From positions 101,449 through 165,448 of the forward strand of contig SAQR01000005.1 of assembly GCA_004020365.1 (NCBI GenBank): DNA of 64,000 bases. Reading direction: 5' to 3'. This document shows, one piece after another, positions 50,864 through 59,064 of the stretch. Each line of letters starts with the position of its first letter. Positions within the stretch are counted from its first letter, which is position 1. The DNA comes from Mesorhizobium sp. (GTDB taxonomy: Bacteria; Pseudomonadota; Alphaproteobacteria; Rhizobiales; Rhizobiaceae). The notes under the pieces were generated by a model. It ran no database searches and was not told the origin of the DNA. It was given only the letters and a program-made list of their open reading frames with translations. Made by a program: the position numbers and the translations under genes.

Positions 50864-53047
50864 TTAATTCGCGCTGGCGACCGGCGCCACCAGCGAGGTG
50901 ATGCGGCGAATGGCGACGCGACGGTTCTCGCGCTCAGGCTCCGACGTGTCGACCTTGAGGTACTCCTCGCCGTAGCCCTGTGTCGTCAGGTTCTCCGGCG
51001 GGATGTTGAAGGCGTTGGTCAGGGCTTCTGCGACCGCCTCCGCGCGACGGTCGGACAAAGCGAGGTTCGCCTCCGGCCTGCCGACGGCATCGGTATGGCC
51101 CTCGATCAGGAAGGTTTCCGCCGGGTTCTTCTCCAGCAGCTTCTCCATGGCAGTGGCGACGCCTTCGAGTTTCTGCACCTCGGTCTCGGGGATCGAGGCT
51201 GAACCGAATTCGAAGTTCAGCGTGTCGAGGTCGATGCGGCGGGCGATGTCGCGCACACGGGCAGAGCGCTTGACCTCGTCGATCGAGTAGAGGCGCTGCA
51301 CCCTCTCCACCGGCGGCTGTTCGAGGAAGGCATAGTAGTCGTCCGGATCCTCGACCTCTTCGGAATCCAGAATGTACTCCTCGCGCGGAATGTCGATCCG
51401 AATCGGCGGCAGGTCGTCGCCCGGATCGCGCCAGTCGCCATCGTCCTCATAGTACCGCTCGTCGACATAGCTCAGCACGTATTCGCGACCGTCGGGCGCG
51501 ATGCGTGAACGCTGGACGACATCGCCGTAGCGGTTGCGGATGGTGACGATCTGGATACCATTGTCACGTTCGACGATTTCCCGGGTGCGATTGCCCGACA
51601 GTTCCTCGTAGTAGACGTTCCGCGCGCCACGGCGCATGCGCGGCGTATCGTCGCTTTCCACGATCGTCTGGTTGTTAAACTGGAGGATAACGCGGTCGCC
51701 GAGTTCCCTGACGACGTCGACCCCTTGCGGGCGTGGACGGCGGCGAATGTCCTCGACCTCGGGCACACGCTCGACGCGTCTGCCCTTTTCCTCAGTCGCC
51801 CGAACCATCCTCTCAAGCTTGATCGCCTGCTGGGCCGCCCTGTCGTCGGTGGGCGGCGGTCCCTGGTCGACCGGAGCCGGCCTCGCGGCTTCCGCCTGTT
51901 CGCCGTTCTGCTGCGTGGGCACCGCGTCCTGGCCGCCGGTCTCTCGCGCAGTGTCCCTGCCGCCCCTGCGCTTGCGCTCCTTCTGGCTATCGAACACGGG
52001 AGCCTCGCCTTGCGCCGGACCTTCGCCTTCGGCGGGCGCGGCCTGTTCGCGCTCGGCGGGCTGCTCGCCGGTTGAGGGCTGCTCTCCCGTCACCGGCTGT
52101 TCGCCGGCAGGCTTCTTGTCACGTTCCCTGGCCTGATCCCGGGGCTTGTCGCCCTCAGCGGGAGCCGTTTGCTGGTCGGTCGGAAGCGGCTCGGCCTGCT
52201 CGCCGGCTTGCTTCCTGGCTGGCTGTTCGGATGGTGCGGCTTCCTGCTGCTGCTCCCGCTCGCGCTTCTTTCTGCGCGGTTCGGGCTGTTCGTCGCTGGC
52301 AGGTGCGGCCTGCTCGGCGGGCCGTTCTGCCGGTGCGGCTTCCTCCTGCTGCTCCCGCTCCCGCTTCTTTCGGCGTGGTTCGGGCTGTTCGTCGCTGGCA
52401 GGTGCGGCCTGTTCGGCGGGCCGTTCGGCCGGTGCGGCTTCCTGCTGCTGCTCCCGTTCCCGCTTCTTTCTGCGCGGTTCGGGCTGTTCGTCGCTGGCAG
52501 GTGCGGCCTGTTCGGCGGGCCGTTCGGCCGGTGCGGCTTCCTGCTGCTGCTCCCGCTCCCGCTTCTTTCTGCGCGGTTCGGGCTGTTCGTCGCTGGCAGG
52601 TGCGGCCTTCTCGGCGGGCCGTTCGGCTGGTGCGGCTTCCTGCTGCTGCTCCCGCTCCCGCTTCTTTCTGCGCGGCTCGGGCTGTTCATCGCTCGCAGGT
52701 GCGGCCCGCTCGGCGGGTGCGGCTTCCTCCTGCTGTTGCTGCTCGCGCTTCTTCCTGCGCTGGCCGCCCTGCTGCTCCTCGCCGGAAGGCGCGGCCTGTT
52801 CCGCGGGAGCGGATTCAGCCTGCCGCTCGCGCTTCTTGCGAGGCTTCTGCTCCGGTTCCGCCTGCGGTGGGCAGCCTTCCGCCGACTCGCCTTCGGGGCA
52901 ATTCGATTGCACGGGGATCAACGGCGTGGCGGTACTCTGCGGTGGGTCGAACGCGGCGCTGCCCTGCAACGGGAATGCGCCCAACGGCGCGGACGCCATC
53001 AGCAGGCCAAGCGCCGTGCCTGCCAGAATCCGTGGTTGGCGTTTCAT
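50864..53047 (-). CDS. OmpA-family protein with repeat-rich central region
   Basis: 727 residues. Signal peptide (ILAGTALGLLMASAPLGAFP). Residues about 70-300 are highly charged Pro/Glu/Arg/Gln repeats, five of them 33 residues long (SDEQPEPRRKKREREQQQ core). After a further Gln/Glu-rich linker, residues about 390-560 are beta-rich (YYEELSGNRTREIVERDNGI). The C-terminal OmpA-like peptidoglycan-binding domain is clear (FEFGSASIPETEVQKLEGVA, TFLIEGHTDAVGRPEANLAL, RRAEAVAEALTNAFNIPPEN). Probably an envelope tether. The start has AGGAGG upstream. Confidence 0.92.
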   Translation of the reverse strand: MKRQPRILAGTALGLLMASAPLGAFPLQGSAAFDPPQSTATPLIPVQSNCPEGESAEGCPPQAEPEQKPRKKRERQAESAPAEQAAPSGEEQQGGQRRKKREQQQQEEAAPAERAAPASDEQPEPRRKKREREQQQEAAPAERPAEKAAPASDEQPEPRRKKREREQQQEAAPAERPAEQAAPASDEQPEPRRKKREREQQQEAAPAERPAEQAAPASDEQPEPRRKKREREQQEEAAPAERPAEQAAPASDEQPEPRRKKREREQQQEAAPSEQPARKQAGEQAEPLPTDQQTAPAEGDKPRDQARERDKKPAGEQPVTGEQPSTGEQPAEREQAAPAEGEGPAQGEAPVFDSQKERKRRGGRDTARETGGQDAVPTQQNGEQAEAARPAPVDQGPPPTDDRAAQQAIKLERMVRATEEKGRRVERVPEVEDIRRRPRPQGVDVVRELGDRVILQFNNQTIVESDDTPRMRRGARNVYYEELSGNRTREIVERDNGIQIVTIRNRYGDVVQRSRIAPDGREYVLSYVDERYYEDDGDWRDPGDDLPPIRIDIPREEYILDSEEVEDPDDYYAFLEQPPVERVQRLYSIDEVKRSARVRDIARRIDLDTLNFEFGSASIPETEVQKLEGVATAMEKLLEKNPAETFLIEGHTDAVGRPEANLALSDRRAEAVAEALTNAFNIPPENLTTQGYGEEYLKVDTSEPERENRRVAIRRITSLVAPVASAN
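52240..52710. repeat. 99-bp tandem repeats in the OmpA-like gene
   Basis: Five 99-bp units with few differences encode 33-residue repeats. The unit is a multiple of three, so expansion or contraction is in frame. High identity between neighbouring units suggests recent slippage or unequal recombination. Confidence 0.88.
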
Positions 53048-53258
53048 TAAAAATCCTCCTTTGGCGTCCCATCCCGGCCCAAACTGTTCATCAACCGGAT
53101 TGGTTCCGGTTGGTGGGCATTAACGGCTACGAAGGGCAATTGGCCGGCGTTTTGAAGGCGACTTCGTGTTATTCCTATGGTGCCGGCCTATGGTGCCGGC
53201 CGGGTCTGCGTCTGTTGCGGTGCTTGACCTTCACCCGGCCAGGGGCCACATCCCGTCG

Positions 53259-53705
53259 ATGGAAACGCCGTTCTGGAAAACCAAGACGCTCGAGGCGATG
53301 ACCCCGGCCGAGTGGGAATCGCTTTGCGACGGCTGCGGCAAATGCTGCCTGTCGAAACTCGAGGACGAAGACACCGGCGCGATTTACTGGACGAGCGTAG
53401 GCTGCCGGCTGTTCGATGCCGAAACTTGCCGCTGTTCCGATTATGCCAACCGGCTGGCGCGCGTCCCGGACTGCGTCGGTCTGACGCCGCAGAATGTGCG
53501 CACCATCAGTTGGCTGCCCAAAACCTGCGCCTACCGGCTGGTCGCCGAGGGCCACGATCTCTACTGGTGGCACAGGCTGGTGTCAGGCAGTGCCGAGACG
53601 GTGCATGAGGCCGGTATTTCCATGCGCGGCCGGGTCAGCGCCAGCGAGACCGATCTTGCCGAGCCGGACGACTATTTCGAGCACATGCTGGACGACGAGC
53701 CCTAG
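53259..53705 (+). CDS. UPF0260/YcgN family cysteine-cluster protein
   Basis: 148 residues. [40 protein letters not shown], and [20 protein letters not shown] make up the YcgN signature with eight or more Cys that may bind a metal or Fe-S cluster. Function unknown. ATG 53259 is the family start; an ATG 93 bases earlier would add a non-conserved tail. Confidence 0.93.
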   Translation: METPFWKTKTLEAMTPAEWESLCDGCGKCCLSKLEDEDTGAIYWTSVGCRLFDAETCRCSDYANRLARVPDCVGLTPQNVRTISWLPKTCAYRLVAEGHDLYWWHRLVSGSAETVHEAGISMRGRVSASETDLAEPDDYFEHMLDDEP

Positions 53706-53724
53706 GGACCGGTCTTCAGGAACC

Positions 53725-53749
53725 GGAACCGGCTGCCCGACAGCGCGTT
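53725..53749 (+). promoter_or_regulatory. EcfG-type promoter
   Basis: GGAAC, 16 bases, CGTT, an exact match to the general stress sigma consensus. It lies 215 bases before the exported protein gene at 53964. The region between contains TTCAGAACCG twice, 19 bases apart (53764 and 53783), plus related copies. It may drive that gene or a small RNA. Confidence 0.65.
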
Positions 53750-53963
53750 TTCCACCCAAATGGTTCAGAACCGACCGGATTGTTCAGAACCGGAAAGCCG
53801 GGAAGACTGCGCAATTGCTTCTTGCCTGCTACATGAACCAGAAATGAACGGCCGGTTCGTAAAAAGTTCAGATACGCAAGCGCATTCTCCTCGCCATCGG
53901 TTCGACCAAGACATGATTGGTTCGATCAAAGGCGGGCGGAAGCCCTGAACAAGGAGAGAAGAC

Positions 53964-54326
53964 ATGTTCAACACGATCAAGACGGCGGCCCTTTCGGCGC
54001 TTATCGGCCTCGGCACGCTTGCCGCCATCCCCGCCACAGCCCATGCAGACAGCATCTATCTCGGCTTCGGCAACGATGACGATCCGCGCGTCGGCGTCTA
54101 TAGCGGCGATGACGATGGTTACTACCGCGAACGCCGCCGCGAACGCGACTGGCGCCGGTCCTGCTCGCCGAACCGTGCTCTCGGCAAGGCAGAGCGCATG
54201 GGTCTGCGCCGCGCCCGTATCGTTGACGTCAGCCGCCGCACCGTGAAAGTGGCGGGCCGCCAGTATGGCGACCGCGTCCTGGTCGTTTTCGCCAATGAGC
54301 GCGGCTGCCCGGTCCTCTACCGTTAA
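53964..54326 (+). CDS. small exported basic protein
   Basis: 120 residues. Signal peptide TAALSALIGLGTLAAIPATA (cleavage after AHA). Mature part: YLGFGNDDDPRVGVYSGDDD, then RRRERDWRRSCSPNRALGKA, VKVAGRQYGDRVLVVFANER, GCPVLYR. Two Cys may form a disulfide. A family of similar short rhizobial secreted proteins exists, but none has a known role. AAGGAGAG is 8 bases before the ATG. The EcfG-type site upstream suggests stress induction. Confidence 0.8.
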   Translation: MFNTIKTAALSALIGLGTLAAIPATAHADSIYLGFGNDDDPRVGVYSGDDDGYYRERRRERDWRRSCSPNRALGKAERMGLRRARIVDVSRRTVKVAGRQYGDRVLVVFANERGCPVLYR

Positions 54327-54443
54327 ACGTTCGGCACGTTGCCTACCGGTAACGGCCCGCTTGGTAATATGATCTTCTGCGAAGGTCAGCTTGGGACACG
54401 ACCTTCTGCGAAGGTCGGTCCGCTGGGATAGAAGGTGTGCGGT

Positions 54444-54483
54444 CGAAAAAAACCCCGGAGGATCAGTCCTCCGGGTGTTTTTT
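54444..54483. terminator. bidirectional Rho-independent terminator
   Basis: A-tract, CCCGGAGGA-TCAG-TCCTCCGGG, T-tract. It serves both the plus-strand gene ending at 54326 and the minus-strand SIMPL gene ending at 54536. Confidence 0.9.
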
Positions 54484-54535
54484 CATGCAGCAAAGTCAAT
54501 GGTGCTGCAACAGGCCGAACCGCTTCAGGTGGCGG

Positions 54536-55246
54536 TCACTTCAACTCGAAAGTGACGGTGACCTGCACCGTGTAGGAATTCTCGCCAGCCTGCACCGGAA
54601 CCGATTCGCGGGCCGCATCAAAGGCCTTGGCGTTCATCGGTATCGGCGGCGGCGGGACATTCTGGTCGGTGATTTCCAGCACCCGCCCGATGCTGACGCC
54701 GGCGGCTTCGGCCAGCGTCCTGGCCTTGGCCATGGCGTCGGCGACCGCCTTCTTGCGGGCTTCGGTGAGAGTTGCCGTTGGATTCTCGTTGGAGAACGAG
54801 ATGCCGCCGCCCTGGTTGACGCCGAGCGATACCGCCCTGTCGAGAATCTCGCCTGTCTTGTCGATGTCGCGGATGCGCACCGAAAGCGTGTTGGTCACCT
54901 GATAGGCGATGAGTTCGGCTTCCTGGCTGCCGTCCGGCTTGTTGGTATAATTGTAGCGCGGGCTGATCTGGATGCCGGCTGTCTGCAGGTCGCGCTCCTT
55001 GATGCCGGCCGACTTCATTGCGGCGATCACCGAAGCCATGGCATCATTGTTGGCATCGAGCGCGGCACGCGCGGTCTTGGCCTCGCGCATGACGCTGAGC
55101 GTCAGCAGCGCCAGATCGGGGCGCGCGGTCGCTTCGCCTTCGCCAGTCACGACGATGCGGGGCGGCGGCTGCGAATCGGCCGCGCTGGCCATCGCCGGAA
55201 AAGCGACTGCGGCGGCGAGCGCCAGGGGCAAAAAATGTCTGGTCAT
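54536..55246 (-). CDS. SIMPL domain protein (exported)
   Basis: 236 residues. Signal peptide MTRHFLPLALAAAVAFPAMA (cleavage near ASA). The SIMPL/DUF541 domain is full: VTGEGEATARPDLALLTLSV, LQTAGIQISPRYNYTN, YQVTNTLSVRIRDIDKTGEI, ARKKAVADAMAKARTLAEAA, ending in a beta-hairpin (ENSYTVQVTVTFELK). Periplasmic oligomeric protein; relatives such as BP26/Omp28 of Brucella are immunodominant. Function unproven. Confidence 0.92.
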   Translation of the reverse strand: MTRHFLPLALAAAVAFPAMASAADSQPPPRIVVTGEGEATARPDLALLTLSVMREAKTARAALDANNDAMASVIAAMKSAGIKERDLQTAGIQISPRYNYTNKPDGSQEAELIAYQVTNTLSVRIRDIDKTGEILDRAVSLGVNQGGGISFSNENPTATLTEARKKAVADAMAKARTLAEAAGVSIGRVLEITDQNVPPPPIPMNAKAFDAARESVPVQAGENSYTVQVTVTFELK

Positions 55247-55483
55247 AAAAATCTCCTCGGTCTGCGATCCAGTCGCGTTTGTCGACTAGCGCATCCGCCC
55301 AAGAATCGGAATCGATTTCGGGAAGCACGATGCGTAGATTCAAAGCGTTAGAGCGTATTTTGCGCGTCCAAGTGGATGCACGTCGATGTAATACCTGAAT
55401 ATGGGCTGATTTGGACGATTTCGGCCAGCCCGTCCGGAAAGCCTTGTGCGGTTCGGGGAAAAACATTAATCCAGCCGCGTGTG

Positions 55484-55559
55484 GGGCCTGTAGCTCAATG
55501 GTTAGAGCCGGCGGCTCATAACCGCTTGGTTGGGGGTTCGAGTCCCTCCGGGCCCACCA
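55484..55559 (+). tRNA. tRNA-Ile2 (CAT anticodon), probably lysidine-modified
   Basis: GGGCCTG pairs with CGGGCCC; D-arm AGCTCAATGGTTAGAGC, anticodon arm GCGG-CTCATAA-CCGC, then CTTGGT and T-arm GGGGG-TTCGAGT-CCCTCC, CCA encoded. The CGGCTCATAACCGCTTGG core resembles bacterial tRNA-Ile2 read after lysidine modification more than elongator tRNA-Met, so a plain tRNA-Met label is less likely. Confidence 0.93.
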
Positions 55560-56139
55560 AAATTATTCAATATCAACCGGTTATGGTCAACTTCGCTTAG
55601 AAGTGGGCCAATCTAGATTCTATGCCCCAGGAGTCAGGTGCATCGACTCAATCCATGAGCGGGAAGGGCGAGTTTTGCCTGCTCTAAATTCTATTGTCGT
55701 CCTGTTCGTCAGTCGGGTTTGTGCAGCCATGTATAGTCCAGCTATTTCAAGGCTGGAAAGACCCTTGGGCGACGCGTGCTGCAAAAGGCGGTAACGACGT
55801 GTGAATGGGATGGTTGGCGCGACCGATCGAGAATGCCACGTCGGCAAGCAAGCTGGTGTCAACACAGCTGGGCGTACTGCCAACAGGCGAGAGGCACAGC
55901 CGTTGCTCGCTGCTCAAAGCGGCGTCTTCCGACTTTCGCGGGATATCACCCATGCTCGCAACGGGTCTGCCATAGACTTTCGCATCGCCTGACCGGTGCT
56001 TCCGTCCGATGGTGGCGCAGGCCGAGGCCGTGCAACTTCCTCCGTAGACGCCAGGTGGCGGTCCATGGAGGCTCATGCCAAATCCACGGGCGCCAGCGGC
56101 GGAGGTGGCCGATACGGCCGTGGTCAGCAGGAGACAAAC
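55560..56139. other. gene-poor stretch after tRNA-Ile2
   Basis: 580 bases without a supported gene. Frames up to 109 residues exist on both strands but show no domain or ribosome site. It includes the shared 23-base motif at 55973-55995. Position next to a tRNA and composition suggest insertion-prone or decayed sequence. Confidence 0.6.
55973..55995 (+). promoter_or_regulatory. shared upstream motif, copy 1
   Basis: TAGACTTTCGCATCGCCTGA then CCG, matching 61880-61902 with one difference. It lies 145 bases before the MBL gene start; the other copy is 83 bases before the exported hydrolase. It could be a common promoter or operator, or a residual repeat. Confidence 0.55.
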
Positions 56140-57099
56140 ATGACCCTGGACAACATTTCACACCCCTCGATCCAACACTGCGCCGACAGCCTGAACGCGA
56201 AGCACGGCAATGGCAGACCGGAGCCCGAGTTGGTTCCGTCGCGCTACGCGCTGCAGGTCGGCGACATCGACGTGCTGATCGTCAGCGATGGAGTGCTGCC
56301 AATACCAGCCCCGGTCATGGCATACAACGTCGACCCGGCCGTCAGGGCGGCCTGGCTGGACGACATGTTCCTGCCGTCGGACGTGCTCGAATGGCCGCTG
56401 AACGTGGTCGTCGTGCGCAGCGGCGGCCGGACCATACTCGTCGACGCCGGGTTGGGGGCGGACCCGGACTTGCACTTGCCGCGGGCCGGGCGGTTGGTCT
56501 CGCGGCTGGAGGCCGCCGGCATCGATCTCGCATCCGTCACCGACGTGGTGCTGACCCATATGCATATGGACCATATCGGCGGGCTGCTCATCGACGGGGT
56601 GAAGGACCAGCTGCGTCCGGATCTGCGGATTCACGTGGCGGCCGCCGAGCTCAAGTTCTGGGAGTCGCCCGATTTCTCCCGCGCCTCCATGCCAACGGGA
56701 TTCCCGGATGCGCTTCGGCGGGCGGCCAAGCGGTTCGTGAATGAGTACCGCAGCCAGTTGCGGCCGTTTGAGACGGAGCGCGAGGTGGCGCCGGGGGTGG
56801 TTGTCACGCTCACTGGCGGCCACACCCCCGGGCACAGCGTGGTCCGCCTGGCGTCCGGCGGCGATAGGCTGACCTTCGCCGGCGACGCCGTGTTCCAGGT
56901 CGGGTTCGACCAACCCGACTGGCACAACGGCTTCGAACACGACCCTGAGGAGGCGGCCCGCGTCCGCATCAATCTTTTGCGGGAGCTGGCCGCGACCCGT
57001 GAGCCGCTGGTGGCCACTCACCTGCCATTCCCGTCTATCTGCCATGTGGCGGTGGACGGCGATGTCTTTCGTTGCGTACCGGCTGTCTGGGACTACTGA
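56140..57099 (+). CDS. MBL-fold metallohydrolase
   Basis: 319 residues. Metal ligands THMHMDHIGG (about residue 145), a His in GGHTPGHS, and FAGDAVFQ form the metallo-beta-lactamase dinuclear site. The layout resembles AttM/AhlD-type quorum-quenching lactonases and related rhizobial hydrolases, but substrate cannot be told. No signal peptide, so cytoplasmic. The ATG at 56140 follows a GGAG-like CAGGAG; upstream frame is not conserved. Confidence 0.9.
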   Translation: MTLDNISHPSIQHCADSLNAKHGNGRPEPELVPSRYALQVGDIDVLIVSDGVLPIPAPVMAYNVDPAVRAAWLDDMFLPSDVLEWPLNVVVVRSGGRTILVDAGLGADPDLHLPRAGRLVSRLEAAGIDLASVTDVVLTHMHMDHIGGLLIDGVKDQLRPDLRIHVAAAELKFWESPDFSRASMPTGFPDALRRAAKRFVNEYRSQLRPFETEREVAPGVVVTLTGGHTPGHSVVRLASGGDRLTFAGDAVFQVGFDQPDWHNGFEHDPEEAARVRINLLRELAATREPLVATHLPFPSICHVAVDGDVFRCVPAVWDY

Positions 57100-57151
57100 C
57101 CCGCTTGTCGGGTCAGAGCCGTACCAGGTCGGCATCGAGACTTATCGCGCC

Positions 57152-57358
57152 ATGATCGTGTGCTCGTGCAATGTGTTGAGCGATCAGGACGTCCGCTCCG
57201 CCGTCAAGGCGGAGCGAACGTGCTCGATCCGCCAGGTCTATGGCTGTCTCGGCTGCAGCGCCCAGTGCGGCCGTTGCGCGCGTACTATCCGCCGCATCAT
57301 TGACGAGGCGCTCGCCAGCGCCCGTGCGGCATCGTGCAACGACCGCGCGCAGTCCTGA
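57152..57358 (+). CDS. bacterioferritin-associated ferredoxin-like [2Fe-2S] protein
   Basis: 68 residues. MIVCSCNVLSDQDVRSAVKA and VYGCLGCSAQCGRCARTIRR place Cys in the Bfd pattern (CxC ... CxxC) for a [2Fe-2S] cluster. Bfd mobilises iron from bacterioferritin, but no bfr is near, so the partner may be elsewhere. Extra Cys (GCLGCSAQCGRC) exceed the usual four. A longer frame upstream overlaps the MBL gene and is rejected; the ribosome site is weak. Confidence 0.82.
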   Translation: MIVCSCNVLSDQDVRSAVKAERTCSIRQVYGCLGCSAQCGRCARTIRRIIDEALASARAASCNDRAQS

Positions 57359-57505
57359 CTCGGCCACCTCGGCCGTCCGGCGCAGCCTTTCAGTCAGGAA
57401 CCCATAGACCAACGTATCGGACGCATGCGTCCTCGGCATGATAGTTCGAACACTGGAAAGGCTGGCATGCTTGGGGCCTCCACACCCAACCAAGGAGCAT
57501 CGGAA

Positions 57506-57673
57506 ATGACGCTCGGATTCGTTCTTTCGAGGATGCTGCAGATCTTCCTGAGGGTCTGGGCCGTCGACACGACAGCGCAGCCGGTTAGGCGCGGCGGCAA
57601 CGGGTTTGCTCGCGCGATGGTCCGGCCGATCTACTTACGCGTCCCGTCGAGGAAGGTTCGTGACCGCGAGTGA
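57506..57673 (+). CDS. small ORF upstream of cytochrome b
   Basis: 55 residues: [20 protein letters not shown], then a basic tail ([20 protein letters not shown]). AAGGAGC lies 13 bases before the ATG, a little far. It could be a leader peptide or small membrane protein for the cytochrome b gene. No family recognised; may be spurious. Confidence 0.35.
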   Translation: MTLGFVLSRMLQIFLRVWAVDTTAQPVRRGGNGFARAMVRPIYLRVPSRKVRDRE

Positions 57674-57759
57674 ACCCGCTCGTCCGTGTTAAAGGGCGGC
57701 TGGCCAAGGAGCGCCGGCCGATATCGATACCGGCAATTTCAAAAACCAGAGGCACTCCG

Positions 57760-59013
57760 ATGAGCGGTGGGCATTCCACCTATATTCCCAAGACCAGGAT
57801 CGGACGCTGGTTCGACGCCCGCCTGCCGGTGCCGCGCCTGGTGCATGATCAGTTCATCGTCTACCCGGTTCCACGCAACCTGAACTACGCCTATTCGTTC
57901 GGCGGCATCCTATCGATGATGCTGGCCGCGCAGATCGTGACCGGCGTCGTGCTGGCCATGCACTACGCGGCCGACACGACACTGGCCTTCAATTCCGTAG
58001 ACAAGATCATGCGCGACGTGAATTCCGGCTGGCTGTTGCGCTACCTGCACTCCAACGGCGCGTCGTTCTTCTTCATCGCGGTCTACGTCCATGTCTCCCG
58101 TGGCCTCTATTACGGCTCCTACAAGGCGCCGCGCGAACTGCTGTGGGTCCTCGGCTGCACCAACCTTCTGTTGATGATGGCTACGGCGTTCATGGGTTAC
58201 GTGCTGCCGTGGGGACAAATGTCGTTCTGGGGCGCGACCGTAATCACCGGCTTCTTCAGCGCCATTCCGCTGGTCGGCGACTGGGTGCAGCAATTGCTGC
58301 TCGGCGGCTTTGCGGTGGACAATCCGACTCTAAACCGCTTCTTTGCGCTGCATTACCTGCTGCCGTTCATGCTGACGGGCGTCGTCATCCTGCACATCTG
58401 GGCGCTTCACGTCGCCGGCCAGACCAATCCGGCGGGTATAGACGTGAAGTCGAAAGCCGACGTCGTGGACTTCACGCCCCATGCCACGATGAAGGACGTG
58501 CTTGGGGCCGTGGTGTTCCTGCTCGCCTTTGCGTACTTCGTCTTCTACGTGCCGAACTATCTCGGGCATCCAGACAATTACACCGCCGCCGACCCGCTGA
58601 AGACGCCGGCGCATATCGTGCCCGAGTGGTACTTCCTGCCTTTCTACGCGATCCTGCGCGCCGTCACCTTCAACATCGGGCCGATCGACTCGAAGCTCGG
58701 CGGCGTGCTCGCCATGTTCGGCGCCATCGCCGTGTTGTTCTTCGTGCCCTGGCTCGACACGTCGAAGGTGCGCTCGGCCGTCTACCGGCCCTGGTACAGG
58801 CGGTTCTTCTGGCTGTTTGTCGCCAACGCCCTCTTCCTTGGCTGGCTGGGGTCCAAGCCGGCGGAAGGCTGGTATATCCCCGCCATGCAGGTGTCGACCC
58901 TCTACTACTTCGCGTTCTTTCTCGTCGTCATGCCGCTGCTGGGCGTGATCGAGACGCCGCGCCGGCTGCCGAACTCGATAACCGAAGCGATCCTGGAGAA
59001 AGGCAAGGATTAA
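57760..59013 (+). CDS. cytochrome b (bc1-type), isolated copy
   Basis: 417 residues, full length for the alphaproteobacterial cytochrome b. Heme ligands: His in [12 protein letters not shown] and VYVHVSRG, and His in FALHYLLPF and VILHIWALH. Qo-site [14 protein letters not shown] and the [14 protein letters not shown] motif are intact, with eight TM segments. The usual fbcF (Rieske) and fbcC (c1) genes are absent on both sides, so this is likely a paralogue serving another complex or a duplicate. ATG 57760 is the family start. Confidence 0.93.
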   Translation: MSGGHSTYIPKTRIGRWFDARLPVPRLVHDQFIVYPVPRNLNYAYSFGGILSMMLAAQIVTGVVLAMHYAADTTLAFNSVDKIMRDVNSGWLLRYLHSNGASFFFIAVYVHVSRGLYYGSYKAPRELLWVLGCTNLLLMMATAFMGYVLPWGQMSFWGATVITGFFSAIPLVGDWVQQLLLGGFAVDNPTLNRFFALHYLLPFMLTGVVILHIWALHVAGQTNPAGIDVKSKADVVDFTPHATMKDVLGAVVFLLAFAYFVFYVPNYLGHPDNYTAADPLKTPAHIVPEWYFLPFYAILRAVTFNIGPIDSKLGGVLAMFGAIAVLFFVPWLDTSKVRSAVYRPWYRRFFWLFVANALFLGWLGSKPAEGWYIPAMQVSTLYYFAFFLVVMPLLGVIETPRRLPNSITEAILEKGKD

Positions 59014-59064
59014 CACCGAAGGAACGCTCGTCATGCTCCGAGGCGAGGTTTGTGCGAGGATTTT

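Noticed and set aside
52240-52710. CRISPR-like array
   Set aside because: Units are contiguous 99-bp tandem copies without unique spacers and are in frame with a coding gene.
52072-53301. Long plus-strand frames in the OmpA repeat region
   Set aside because: They are repeat translations of the opposite strand, extremely biased (Arg/Ala/Pro or Leu/Gly), and lack start signals.
55484-55559. Plain elongator tRNA-Met
   Set aside because: The anticodon stem and variable-region bases match tRNA-Ile2(CAT) better, although the CAT anticodon alone cannot separate them.
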